From NCBI GenBank assembly GCA_023014365.1, contig JAEBUN010000038.1, positions 248,001-312,000 of the forward strand: a DNA stretch of 64,000 nucleotides, written 5' to 3'. Every line of letters begins with the position of its first letter. Positions within the stretch are counted from its first letter, which is position 1. Shown piece by piece: positions 1-9,797 of this stretch. Source of the stretch: Lepiota brunneoincarnata (Eukaryota; Basidiomycota; Agaricomycetes; Agaricales; Agaricaceae). The translations under genes and the position numbers were made by a program. The notes below the pieces were generated by a model. It made no database searches. It was not told where the DNA came from and saw only the letters and a list, made by a program, of their open reading frames with translations.

Positions 1-2
1 TA

Positions 3-2243
3 GGATTCTGCAACTTCTACCAGAAGTTTATTCACGGTTATTCCGCTATTGCCTGACCCCTTAACGCTCTCATGTTGACCAAACGACTATTTGAATGGAC
101 CGACGAATGTCGAGACTCATTTGATGCTTTGAAACTTCAATTTTCAAAGCAACCCGTGCTTACAATGCCCGACCAATCAAAACCGTTCGAAATCGAATGT
201 GACACTTTGAAATACGCTACCGGAGCCATACTTTATCAAACCAACATTAATAATCAACGCCACCCCGTAGCTTTCCTATCGAAAACCCTTACACCCGCTG
301 AGCGAAACTATGATATTCACGACCGCAAATTACTTGCCATAATTCACGCCCTAGGAGAATGGCATCATTATCTAGAAGGAGGACCATTCCCCACTAAAGT
401 TTGTACTGATCATCAGAACCTTACTTACTGGAAGAAACCGCAGGACATAAACCGACGCCAGGCCCGATGGCATCAACTCCTCTCTCGTTTTAATCTCCAA
501 ATCAAACATGTCCCTGGTACGAAAATACCCGCTGCTGACACTCTTTCCAGACGTCCCAATCATATTCCCGATGAAGATGAGGATAACAAATCTGTAACCG
601 TGTTACCCGAATCCGTATTTGTCAACACCGTCGACCAAGAAACCCGTGATGATATCCTCCGCCATAACACCTACAACCCACATACCACCAAACAAATTAC
701 TGCCCTCTTGACTGCTCCTTACACCCCAATAGATTCCCGGTATTCCGTGACACGAACCCTGAATGGTCTAATCATTACCTACGATGGCAGAACCGTACCC
801 CCGGAAGACCTTGAACTCCGCCAACGTATTATATGGAAATATCATAATTCTCCCACCACAGGACACCCTGGTATCAACACAACCCTTCACACATTGGAGC
901 GTGATTTCTATTGGCCTGGTATGGCCAGTTTCACACGTGATTATGTCAAGGGATGCGCTGACTGTCAACAGTTTAAAATTAACTACCACCCTGCCAAGCC
1001 TGCCTTTACCCCTATCCCTGCACCTGAGTCAAACTGCCCATTTGCCCAGATTGCGATGGATCTCATCACCGACCTCCCTCCCTCCGCAGGTTTTGACTCG
1101 ATTCTGTCCATTGTGGACCATGGACTCTCGAAGGGGGTAATTCTCACCCCTACCAACAAATCTGCGACCGCCAATGACATAGCCAACATCATTCTCAACA
1201 AGGTTTACCCACGTTATGGCCTACCTGAACGTATCATATCCGACCATGACCCACGTTTTACTGCACAATCATTCCAGAAACTGTTGGAACAACTTGAAAT
1301 AACTCCAGCAATGACCACAGCCTACCATCCTGAAGCAGACAGAGCAACCAAACACTCACACTAGGAAACTTAGGCGTATCTCTCCATATTTTGTTCACAC
1401 CATCCCGAAAATTGGTCACAAGCCCTCCCCATCCTCGAATTTGCATACAATAGCTGACCACACGCCCTGCGTAAACAAACACTGTTCGAAATCATCATGG
1501 GAATACAACCAAAAGCACTTCCCACCGTTCTCCTTGAAACCGAATCTCCCACTGTCAACAACCGTATGGAACTAATCGACTTATACTGCCGAAACGCTAA
1601 AATCGCACACAAAACGGCCATGAAACACATGGAAAACCAACATCAATCAAAGTTTACCCCATTCCATGAAAATCAAAGGGTTTGGCTCGACACCCAGAAC
1701 TTAAGTACCCCGTATGTCACGCGCAAAATGGCCCCCAAATGTCTTGGACCATTCCACATCCTCGACGTTTTATCCCCTGTTTCATATCGACTCAAACTTC
1801 CCAAACGTTGGAAAATTCACCCTGTGTTCCACGCCCAACTCCTTATGCCATATATTGAAACTGAAATGTATGGACCCAATTACGTTCGACCACCACCCCT
1901 CACAGTTGAAGGCAAACAAGTATACGAAATCAAAGCCATATTAAACCACCGAAAATGACAAAACTGCCTTGAATACCTAGTCAAATGGCTCAGATGGCCC
2001 GAATCCAAAAATACATGGGAACCCGAATCCCACTTTAAATCGGTACCTGATGAAATCAGACCCAAAACTGTGGATGGACAAGTTATCCCTGAAACGGAAG
2101 ATGAAGGAGATGCCGTAGCATTCTTGATGGAATACAAACGACTCAAAGGACTTGATCGAAATGATGAAAACACGCCTGTCATTCGTTCTCTTAAAGTCAT
2201 GAAGAAACCACGTCGTTCTTGCCGCCACCCCTACCGTAAATAA
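3..2243 (+). pseudogene. A1 pol: RT end, RNase H, integrase, chromodomain (nonsense-interrupted)
   Basis: One frame runs from base 3 to the TAA at 2241-2243. It opens with the end of the RT region (GFCNFYQKFIHGYS), then RNase H (FEIECD, HPVAFLSKTLTPAERNYDIHD), the integrase zinc region (HNSPTTGHPG with CADC), the catalytic core (MDLITDLPP, then IISDHDPRF) and a C-terminal chromodomain near 1917-2040 (YEIKAIL, YLVKWLRWPESKNTWEPES). The chromodomain would direct integration into marked chromatin, as in other chromoviruses. The frame carries stops at 54-56 (TGA), 1362-1364 (TAG), shortly after that (TAG and TGA) and near 1956 (TGA); several sit where R is expected, so CGA to TGA decay is likely. 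Not functional as it stands. Confidence 0.85.
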
Positions 2244-2269
2244 ATCACACTGCCTCATTTAACAGCACA

Positions 2270-3358
2270 ATGCCTTCTTCCGTTTGTTCACTCCCATCCA
2301 AATCCACCCTTATTTCTACCCCACCCATGTTAGATGGAACGACCAGATCCTCGTCTGCGCAACCTGACTCCAACCGCATCCTGTATCAATTCCTCGTCGA
2401 AAGTGCTCTTAACACCACTGAAGACACACCGCCCCCACGCCACGTACCACGACAGACCACTCCCCCCAGTCCCATTCCACCCGTTGCAGAAACACCAACC
2501 GCCATCCCCGCTCCCCCGCTCGTCGCTTCCGTTAGCAACTATATTAACAAAGTCGACAGTGCCTCTACCCTCGTCTTTTCACTTCTTATCGCACCAATGC
2601 CAGCAGTATCAACAGAAGTTCGTGATGGCTTCTTCCAACTCTGCAAAAACCTCCGCTGCCTCCGCGGCCTCGAACAAAGCGTCGAAAGAGTTAAAGAAGC
2701 AAATCAAAACACGTTTAACTGCCTGTGGGCCGACCCCACTTTCCGCCGAATCTTCACCAAGCATTGTAGCTCCACAACCGGTATATGGATTGCGCCCGCA
2801 ATCCCTAGTACGATTCAATCTACGCCAGCCAACAGACCGGCCCGACGAGTCCCTGTACACTCCACCTACCAACGAGTTCGACCTGAACAACCTCCAAGTC
2901 CTGTTACCCTGCCTGTTATCGTACCCCCCGCCTCCGCACCACCACCCCGAACTCGACGACAAATAGTGGACAACTTCACCCAACGAATGGAAGCCTGCCA
3001 ACAGCAGGAAACCCACCCCCTACCCCAAAGACCCCCTCAACATTGTACCACCCCCACCATCACACCCCAAACCACTACAACCCGCTCATATGATGTTGGA
3101 AGAAATCGCTGTTTCAAATGCCATCAAATTGGCCACTGGGCACACAGTTGCCCCCGATACACCTGCCGCCACTGCAACTGCTCAGCACCTGGACATTACA
3201 TGCGAACCTGTCCTGTTTACCACCAAAATCGAAGAAACAACGCACTTGAAAGGACGGCACAATGCTATCCCAATACCTTTGGACAAACATACGATATCAT
3301 TGATGACGGCCAATACAACGATTACGACTACGCCTATGATGGCTATGGCTATGACTAG
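2270..3358 (+). CDS. A1 ORF3: zinc-knuckle protein encoded downstream of pol
   Basis: An open 362-codon frame starts 26 nt after the pol stop, in another frame, at an ATG in context cacaATGcc that A2 also keeps. The N-terminal two thirds is Pro/Ser/Thr-rich with no family I recognise. The C-terminus holds two Cys-His motifs: C281-x2-C-x4-H-x4-C294 (a classical retroviral-type knuckle) and C299-x2-C-x6-H-x4-C314, then a Tyr/Asp/Gly-rich tail. Knuckles normally belong to the nucleocapsid part of Gag, upstream of pol, so this position is unusual. The protein probably binds RNA or single-stranded DNA; that is inference from the motif. There is no signal peptide or membrane segment, so an Env-like role is not supported. 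Homologous ORFs follow pol in A2, C1 and C2. Confidence 0.75.
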   Translation: MPSSVCSLPSKSTLISTPPMLDGTTRSSSAQPDSNRILYQFLVESALNTTEDTPPPRHVPRQTTPPSPIPPVAETPTAIPAPPLVASVSNYINKVDSASTLVFSLLIAPMPAVSTEVRDGFFQLCKNLRCLRGLEQSVERVKEANQNTFNCLWADPTFRRIFTKHCSSTTGIWIAPAIPSTIQSTPANRPARRVPVHSTYQRVRPEQPPSPVTLPVIVPPASAPPPRTRRQIVDNFTQRMEACQQQETHPLPQRPPQHCTTPTITPQTTTTRSYDVGRNRCFKCHQIGHWAHSCPRYTCRHCNCSAPGHYMRTCPVYHQNRRNNALERTAQCYPNTFGQTYDIIDDGQYNDYDYAYDGYGYD

Positions 3359-3446
3359 GAACAACTACGTCTGCGATCTGTACCCGACGCCCGTACCCCA
3401 CTGTTTGTTAGCTTTGAAACAGAGTTCAAAGGTTAGAAGGGGGTAA

Positions 3447-3798
3447 TGTTACCATTTTCCTTTTAGTCCGCCCGCCTGCCTATTTTTACTTAAACACATG
3501 TCACCGCTCGTTGTCAGCGCCCGATTATATTTACTTATCACATGCCACTGTTCATCTATAGTTAGTTATCTTTGGCCTGTGATTTCCACCCATTTGCATG
3601 TGATTTTCTTCTTTATCACATGCCCGTCATCTCAGTAGTATATATAGACCTAAGTATTACTTGTAATCCTTAGCTTTGTCTTGTTATACATCGTATTTGT
3701 TCCTGTTCATTGACATCGTCTTTGACTTGCTCGCATTACTCAACGGTTGACTTGTCGTTGACCACATTGAGCCTTGCAGACGCCTAACCAGCGTAACA
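3447..3798 (+). repeat. 3' LTR of A1
   Basis: A 352-bp segment bounded by TGTTAC and GTAACA, directly after the polypurine tract. It includes a TATA-like run (gtatatatag, about 3640) for transcription. The same LTR is found in A2, split at 33066-33366 and 43162-43218. Confidence 0.85.
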
Positions 3799-4221
3799 CG
3801 AGGAGTGTTGTTTTAAATGAATGTTGTCTGACCATTTCAGGGTAAATGAAGTTTCCTGCTACTCCTGAGTTGAGTAGAGTGAGTAGTTTCATGCTTTCAA
3901 GTCCTTTCTTAGTAATCTTGTGTTTTCAGATTTGATAGGGTAGATGTGTTATGCATGCTGATGATTTCTGTAATTTTATGACATTAATAGCATTTTGTGA
4001 ATAAGGAAAGGAAGGGGTTCTTTGTGGAGGGCTAGATGTGGTGGCTAGTCTCCTTAGGCAAAATCCTTAACCAGGGAGGTGTCTGGGTGGTTGGATTCAT
4101 TTGTGAAATGTTTGTAAATGTCCTCAACTTCTTTGTCAGTTGTATGTAGGGCTATTCTACTTGTTCTGCACAGCCTTGACCATGATCCACATCCTAGCTG
4201 ATGGCATCCTACTGCTATATA
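3799..4221. other. Spacer between A1 and T1, nothing recognised
   Basis: About 420 bp of moderately AT-rich sequence with no convincing reading frame, repeat or transposon end. It is the left flank of T1; the right flank resumes at 5828. Confidence 0.6.
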
Positions 4222-4223
4222 TA

Positions 4224-4438
4224 CAGTAAGGGACAAAACCCTTCCAATGATTTTTATACTTCAACAAATATGTTAATAACTGCCCACCTACTAAAGGTGA
4301 AACCTTCATATTTTAATTGGGAATACCTATATGGCTCATATATCATCCGGCCAAACATCATTATGTCATATGCCATTTTGGGAAGTTGGTGAATTAAACA
4401 ATCATTTAAGATCATTGGAAGGGTTTTGTCCATCTCTA
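4224..4438 (+). repeat. Left terminal inverted repeat of T1
   Basis: Pairs with 5611-5825. A 20-mer at its outer end (gacaaaacccttccaatgat, from 4232) recurs as its exact reverse complement at the inner end (about 4411-4430), so the repeat is itself bounded by an inverted pair. Confidence 0.85.
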
Positions 4439-4571
4439 CTCTAATCACATGATTTTGTTTATTACAGCCAAATAAGTGCAAATAAATGTCATGTGACTGG
4501 TTGGAATAATGTATAAATATAGCTGCTCACTCCCCTAGCTCACACCACCCCCCCAACCTCATTTTGCTAAC

Positions 4572-5587
4572 ATGCAATCTCTCTCTATGACTCAATGCAA
4601 CCATATTCTTTCCCTTTTGGATAAAGGCCACTCTGCTAGCCATATTGCTTTTACCACTGGTCTTGGCCTCAGTACTATATCTTGTCTTTGTTCCAAACAT
4701 CATTCAACACTTTCAAAGTCACTTGGTAGCTGCCCAACCAAGCTTTCTGTTGGCAATATCAAATATGCCACTCATCTTATCACATCCCACAAGGCTGAAA
4801 ATGCCTCCCAAATCACCAAAACCCTTTGTACTGTCATTGACCAACCTCTATCCTCTAAAACAGTTTGCAGAGCACTCAAAAAAGCTGGAATGAAGGCTGT
4901 AGTCAAGCAGAAAAGGCCTAAATTCTCTGTTATACACAAAAGGAAAAGATTGGAGTGGGCAGAAGCATGTGCAGACTGGACCCTAGAAGACTGGAAGAGG
5001 GTGGTTTGGTCAGATGAGACCAAAATCAATTGCTTAGGGTCAGATGGCAGGGTTTGGGTCTGTAAAAGAGCAGGGGAGAGGTTTAGTGATAGGCTGGTGC
5101 AAGAAACCACAAAGTTTGGAGGAGATTCTATCATGGTATGGGACTGTATGCTGTGGGAGGGTCCAGGATTGGCAGCCAAGATTAATGGTAAGATGGATGG
5201 TGATCTATTTGTCACATTTTGGAGGATGAACTCAAGGGGAGCCTGGAGTGGTATGACAAAGAGGTGGAGGATATTGTCTTTCAACAAGATAATGATCCCA
5301 AACATAGGTGCATCAAGGCTCAAAAATGGTTCAAAGCAGCTGAAATGGAGGTTATGGTGTGGCCCCCACAATCTCCAGACCTTAATCCAATTGAACATCT
5401 GTGAACTCACCTTAAAATCAAGTTAGGGGAGTATAACACTCCACCTCAGGGGATGGAAGAATTATGGGATAGGACACAAAAGGAATGGGATCAGATTCCA
5501 GCAGAAGTGTGTCAGAATCTGATAGAGAGTATGCCTGATAGGGTTCAGGCTGTCTTGGATGCCAGGGGAGGGTATACAAAGTACTAA
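4572..5587 (+). pseudogene. T1 Tc1-like transposase, frameshifted
   Basis: The ATG at 4572 opens a frame with an N-terminal helix-turn-helix region and the first catalytic Asp in VVWSDETKIN. Near 5217 the frame shifts: the next part, with FQQDNDPKH and PQSPDLNPIEHL, lies in another frame. A TGA at 5402-5404 replaces the Trp codon after NPIEHL, and homology runs on to a natural TAA at 5585-5587. DD34E spacing is preserved across the break. It would have cut and pasted the element at TA sites; now inactive. Confidence 0.88.
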
Positions 5588-5610
5588 AAGTGTAATTATT
5601 GGTAATTTCT

Positions 5611-5825
5611 TAGAGATGGACAAAACCCTTCCAATGACCTTAAATGATTGTTTAATTCACTGACTTCCCAAAATGGCATATGATGTAATGACATTTTGCA
5701 GGATGATATATGAGTCATATAGGTATTCCCAATTAAAATATGAAGGTTTCATCCTTAGTAGGTGGGCAGTTATTAACATATTTGTTGAAGTATAAAAATC
5801 ATTGGAAGGGTTTTGTCCCTTACTG
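5611..5825 (-). repeat. Right terminal inverted repeat of T1
   Basis: Reverse complement of 4224-4438 with scattered mismatches; the same motif again marks both its ends in opposite orientation. Confidence 0.85.
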
Positions 5826-5829
5826 TATC

Positions 5830-6348
5830 TTACAATGAGTCACTGTCCTTGCTCTCCATTCCACTGCTGTGCAATGTTCCATCACTTTCCTCTGACTCAT
5901 AATTCTCTTCTCCCAATCCTATCTCCATGGATTCTTCTCCATTCTCACTCTCCACTCTTTCAGTGCTTCCATCTGTGCTGGAGATTGGATCAGTTGATTC
6001 ATAGCTGTTTCCTTCCTCCTTGAGGTATTCTATAATATCCTTCAAGGTGATCTCCATTCCTGCATCTCTCATCAAGTCCTGCATGGCATTATAGTACTCC
6101 TCCTCTTCATCTTCATACTCCTGGGCCCATAACTGGTCTGTGGTCTCCTGTACCCATCTTGTGAAGTCAAATACTTGTTCCAGCTCCTCTCTGTCTGAAC
6201 TGTTTATAACAGCAGGTGCTGTTAAGTACCAATCCTTATCAGTATGATAAATTAAAAAAAGTGTAGGAAAGAGAATCATCCTCCAAGACAATCGTAAGGG
6301 CAAGGTGTGGTTGATGAAACAACCACAGGCTTGTCTTCTTGACCTCAT
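5830..6348 (-). CDS. Unrecognised acidic protein, 172 aa
   Basis: An open frame with a natural TAA at 5830-5832, two bases from the T1 target site. The N-terminal third is hydrophobic/basic, then comes a charged helical stretch around EELEQVFDFTRWVQETTDQ, a Glu run, and a Ser/Glu/Asp-rich tail. I recognise no family. Composition is not that of a random antisense frame, but no introns, promoter or homologue can be shown from the window. It may be a host gene fragment or an accessory protein of an undetected element. Confidence 0.35.
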   Translation of the reverse strand: MRSRRQACGCFINHTLPLRLSWRMILFPTLFLIYHTDKDWYLTAPAVINSSDREELEQVFDFTRWVQETTDQLWAQEYEDEEEEYYNAMQDLMRDAGMEITLKDIIEYLKEEGNSYESTDPISSTDGSTERVESENGEESMEIGLGEENYESEESDGTLHSSGMESKDSDSL

Positions 6349-8041
6349 GAAACTGGGTACAAGTACAACTCCATCAAGTGAGAGACTTGAGAAAGAGAGA
6401 GTGAGTGAGAGAGAGTGAAACTGAGGGGAAGAAACTTCAAGCTAATTACACTGTAGCCTGTCAGAGGTCTTATGGCAGTGGAGACATCCTCATTGTTGGG
6501 AGCTGAGGTATCTAAGTACAAATGTGCTACTTAAATACCTAAATGAAAATATGATGCAGGGACGGATTCTGCACGTAGGTGAGTTTCCTCCCTCACAAAA
6601 GACCATGCCATACTGTTACTTACCTAGAGAAGGGGGGATGAAAGAGGTACTTGCTCTTGAAAGGGAATCTGGAGAAGTGTAATGAAGCAATCAAAGGTGG
6701 AATGAAAACAGGAGCATACCATCTAAAATGCTAGTGTTAGCTGGAATGGGGGTTGAGTTACATTAAGGGCAACAAAAAAAAAAAAGAAACCAACACTCAT
6801 GTCTCCATTGACAAGGAAGTATCACTGAGAAAAAGAAAAGAAAAAAAAGGCAGACCAATAAGATGCACCCATGTAGTATATAAAGCTGTAGGGCAGTTAG
6901 ACTCACAAACTTGGGGCTTGCCTCCAAGAGGGAGAGCAAAAGTCAACACCATGATGATACTGCCACCTGCTCCATGCACTGGATGAGTGCATGTACTGCC
7001 CACCTGCATCCTTTCCTGACCTATCCAATGTGTTGCACTCCTTCAATTTTGGGATATGGGTGGAACATGGGACATATGCCATGCCTCTCAACTAGGGTGA
7101 GATAGTGTCAGCTGAGAGGAGGTAGGGAAAGAGGATTGGATTGGCTGCCACAGCAGTGGAAGGTATGTAAGACATTGGGGGGTTTTCTGTGTATTGCCTT
7201 GCAAATTGGTTGATGTCAAGAATCAAGGGAGGGGTTGGTCAAAGAGGATGGAAGGATTGCACAAGTCAATTGTGTGCAGGGTAACAATTGCAGTCTGAGT
7301 CAACCAGTGTGGACCACCTGTAGAGCATTCTAGGAGGTGAGGGGAGAGGGTTCCATCAAGGAGAGAGGAGTAGGTTGAGAGGGAATTTTAAAAGCCAATG
7401 GTAATTAGCTTGTACAATCACCCATCAAGTTCATTGTCCAATAAGATTATGTAATGTTTCCCATCATTCTCATCACACTTTATTGAGTGCTGCTTTGAGC
7501 TTTTGACCCCATGGGCCATGTGACCATTGAAATGGAACCCACCTCTCCCATCTGCTTTGCACCCATCCTTGCCTCATCATCATGCCCACATATCATCATA
7601 TGAAGAAATTGAATCAATCTCCTGACAATTCCGGGGGTCAGTCACCCACTGAAGCATCTGTATCAATCACAATCAGCCAAACCAACTTGTATCACATGTC
7701 CACATGGTTTTAACCACTAGATGACTCCCCCAGAACACAAAATCTGCCCTCTCAATCCAAAGAAAAGGTCAAGTGTCAATATTGCCCCAACTGGTACACT
7801 ATCCATGGCATCAAGAGCCATGAGCATGCATGCCCTAATTGATATGGCCAGGTGAATGCAACTCAAGCTTATTATGTCCAGAAAGCAAGAAAGAAGGCCA
7901 TAGAGGATGGTGAGTAACATATCAACTCTATGATCGATGTCTGATCTCTTATTATACCTCCTCAGCCAAAAATGCACAACAGATCCCCGTCTTTGAAAAA
8001 GAACCTTGGGAGAGAATATGGAGATACCCAAAGCCAGTCAT
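6349..8041. other. AT-rich stretch between the acidic ORF and C1
   Basis: No gene could be supported apart from the short zinc-finger-like fragment at 7759-7917. An A-rich tract lies around 6770-6850. It may be decayed transposon sequence. Confidence 0.5.
7759..7917 (+). pseudogene. Short Cys/His finger-like fragment
   Basis: The frame reads KVKCQYCPNWYTIHGIKSHE then HAC, i.e. C-x2-C-x6-H-x4-H-x3-C, followed by a basic helix-like stretch. One in-frame TGA follows the finger and a TAA ends the frame at 7915-7917. The spacing suggests a zinc-binding remnant, perhaps from a transposase or a host regulator. Family not recognised. Confidence 0.3.
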
Positions 8042-8461
8042 TGTTACCTGGGTTAGGGGTTCACTCTTGAGTAGCATGGTATTTGAGGCAAGATGTCTAT
8101 ATAGACTTGGTCTTGTCCTACTAGGCATGACTTGGAGACAATGGAGCACTATAAGTCCAGCCAGTTTAAGGGCAAAGAGGTATAGGAGGCAAGAACTGTA
8201 TAACACTAAGATAAGGATACAAGGTACAGTATGGTATTCTTATATACTACTATGTGTGGCTGTGCTCCTACTATATATGTATATCTGGACCCAGGTAAAG
8301 TGAGTCATACTGAGTCAAGGTCTTATCTATCTAATTATAGATCATTCTGATGTGCACTTCTAATTGTTTCAGAGTGACAGTTCTTCTATCTATCTATATA
8401 CTTGGTGCTTCTGATAAGAGTTCCTTCCAGACAGGTTTCTGATTAGGGAATTCTGATAACA
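8042..8461 (-). repeat. 3' LTR of C1
   Basis: A 420-bp segment running TGTTACC...GATAACA on the plus strand (TGTTATC...GGTAACA in the element's sense). The adjoining internal sequence on its right is a purine tract when read on the minus strand (aaaaatggggtaa). Same family as LTRs at 29341, 48962, 61056, 62081 and 62645. Confidence 0.85.
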
Positions 8462-8529
8462 TTACCCCATTTTTAAGGTTATATTCCACTATAACCATCA
8501 TATCTTTTTCCTTCTATTATGTTCAAGTG

Positions 8530-9797
8530 GAGTGTTTAGAAATCTCCTACTGGTTCTCCACATATGTATGTTGGACATGGCAATGTTGTCATATCCATTG
8601 TCAAAGTCATCTTCTTCAGGGTATTCAAGTCCTGAGTATTGGTAATGGAGAGATGAGGTGGTTTGAGGTCAAGCTGCCATAGGTCTGTTGTAAGGTGTAT
8701 ACCTTGTTCCTTTTGAGGGGCATTCAGTTTGTTTGTGGTGAGGTTGGAATACTCCACAGTGTGGGCATCTATATTTGATGCAGTTGTATGAATAGTGGCC
8801 TGGAGTGTATTGTTTGCAACCAAGGCAGGTGAATTGGGGACAGTCCATGGCCCAGTGTCCGATTTGTTTGCATTGGATGCATCAGGATCTGTTGTTGGGT
8901 TTGGGGTTTGGAACTTGTTGGATGGGAGTGGGGGAGTTCCATAATGAAGTTGGTTTAGTGGTGTTTTTATGGAAGGGGTTGTTAGTTCTGACAGGGTTCT
9001 TTCTTCCTGATGTGGGAGTTGGAGTGATTTTGTTGGTGGGGGGTGTTACATTGGGTTGTTTCTTTCTTGGCATTTGGGATATGAGTTCTTGGCATATGAG
9101 GAGGAATGCTTCATAATTTTTGGTCCACTTTTATTGGGCATGGAAGGTATTGTGGAGGAGTTTTGTTTGTTTAACATGATGGGTATAGTTTGCCCATACT
9201 TCTCTGTTGTAGTTGCTGATGGGAGCATTGTTGACTTTGTTGGTGAGGAATTGGGTGGAGGCAATTGTGCATAAGTCTTCTACACTAGTTGTGATTGGTT
9301 CTAAGTTCTTTACTCCAGCTGTGTGGAAGTTGATGGGTAAAGTGGCTATTGGTTCTGGTTTGGGTGTAGCATTCACTGTGAACCCCTACCAGTCGTAATT
9401 TACGTCGAAAAATGTGGGGGCTGTGTCGTAATTCACGTTGAATTATTAAAGAATTACGACCTTTATTCAGAAAAACAGCGTTATCTGGTGTAATTATCAA
9501 AATGTCATTATTACGTACTCTCCTAAAAACAGCACTATCTGGTGTAATTCTCACTTCTTGACTATTTCTGACGTAAATTACAACCTGTAGGGGTTCACAG
9601 TGATTGGGATCAGAAGTTTCATCTCTGATGTTGGTGAAGGCGTTGGAGGGTGTGAATGGGCATGGTCTTGGGATTGGAGTTGGGGAATTTCTTTTGACAT
9701 TGGGGTCGTCGATGATGACAATGGAGGAGGTGGAGGAAGAAGAGGAGAAGGGAGGAGTGGATTGAGGGTGGATGAGGTTGAGGTTGTTCATGGACAT
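8530..9797 (-). pseudogene. C1 ORF3: post-pol zinc-knuckle protein, disrupted
   Basis: Starts at the ATG 9795-9797 (ATGTCCATG), matching C2 ORF3. The Ser-rich N-terminus and a helical block (WANYTHHVKQTKLLHNTFHA) are followed by a Pro/Thr-rich linker and three Cys-His motifs near 8720-8880 (CIQCKQIGHWAMDC, CLGCKQYTPGHYSYNC, CPHCGVFQPHHKQTEC). A MITE at 9374-9602 interrupts it, a TGA precedes the first knuckle, and other stops are present. Probable role: nucleic-acid binding; not functional in this copy. Confidence 0.65.
9374..9602. mobile_element. 229-bp MITE with CACTG ends inside C1 ORF3
   Basis: Ends are cactgtgaacccctac and its inverse gtaggggttcacagtg, with imperfect inverted homology running to about 33 bp. 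Flanked by ATT (9371-9373 and 9603-9605); aligning with the uninterrupted C2 copy confirms the insertion point. No coding capacity. A 3-bp duplication and CACTG ends fit a CACTA-like (CMC) non-autonomous element, but class is inferred. Two internal copies of a motif around atctggtgtaatt are visible. It keeps several CpG sites unlike its host element, so it is probably young. Confidence 0.8.

Larger units (their letters stand above)
1..3798 (+). mobile_element. Ty3/gypsy chromovirus A1, 5'-truncated by the window edge
   Basis: Reads in order: end of reverse transcriptase, RNase H, integrase, chromodomain, stop, a separate ORF3, purine-rich tract (agaagggggtaa) and a 3' LTR. The 5' LTR, gag, protease and most of RT lie outside the window. 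A second, more decayed copy (A2) begins at 29726 and has the same order, which confirms that ORF3 belongs to the element. A1 keeps more CpG sites than A2, so it is probably the younger copy. Confidence 0.9.
4224..5825 (+). mobile_element. Tc1/mariner-type element T1 (degenerate)
   Basis: Bounded by TA on both sides (4222-4223 and 5826-5827), starting cagtaagg and ending ccttactg. The inverted terminal repeats are about 215 bp and enclose one broken transposase gene. Layout, size (about 1.6 kb) and protein resemble T2 at 41242-42847, but the two sequences are clearly diverged. Confidence 0.9.

Noticed and set aside
2609..3016. 135-codon antisense frame over A1 ORF3
   Set aside because: Arises from the Pro-rich composition of the sense frame; repeated in A2 only because the DNA is homologous.
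4772..5410. 212-codon antisense frame over the T1 transposase
   Set aside because: A shadow of the transposase frame, with no recognisable domain.
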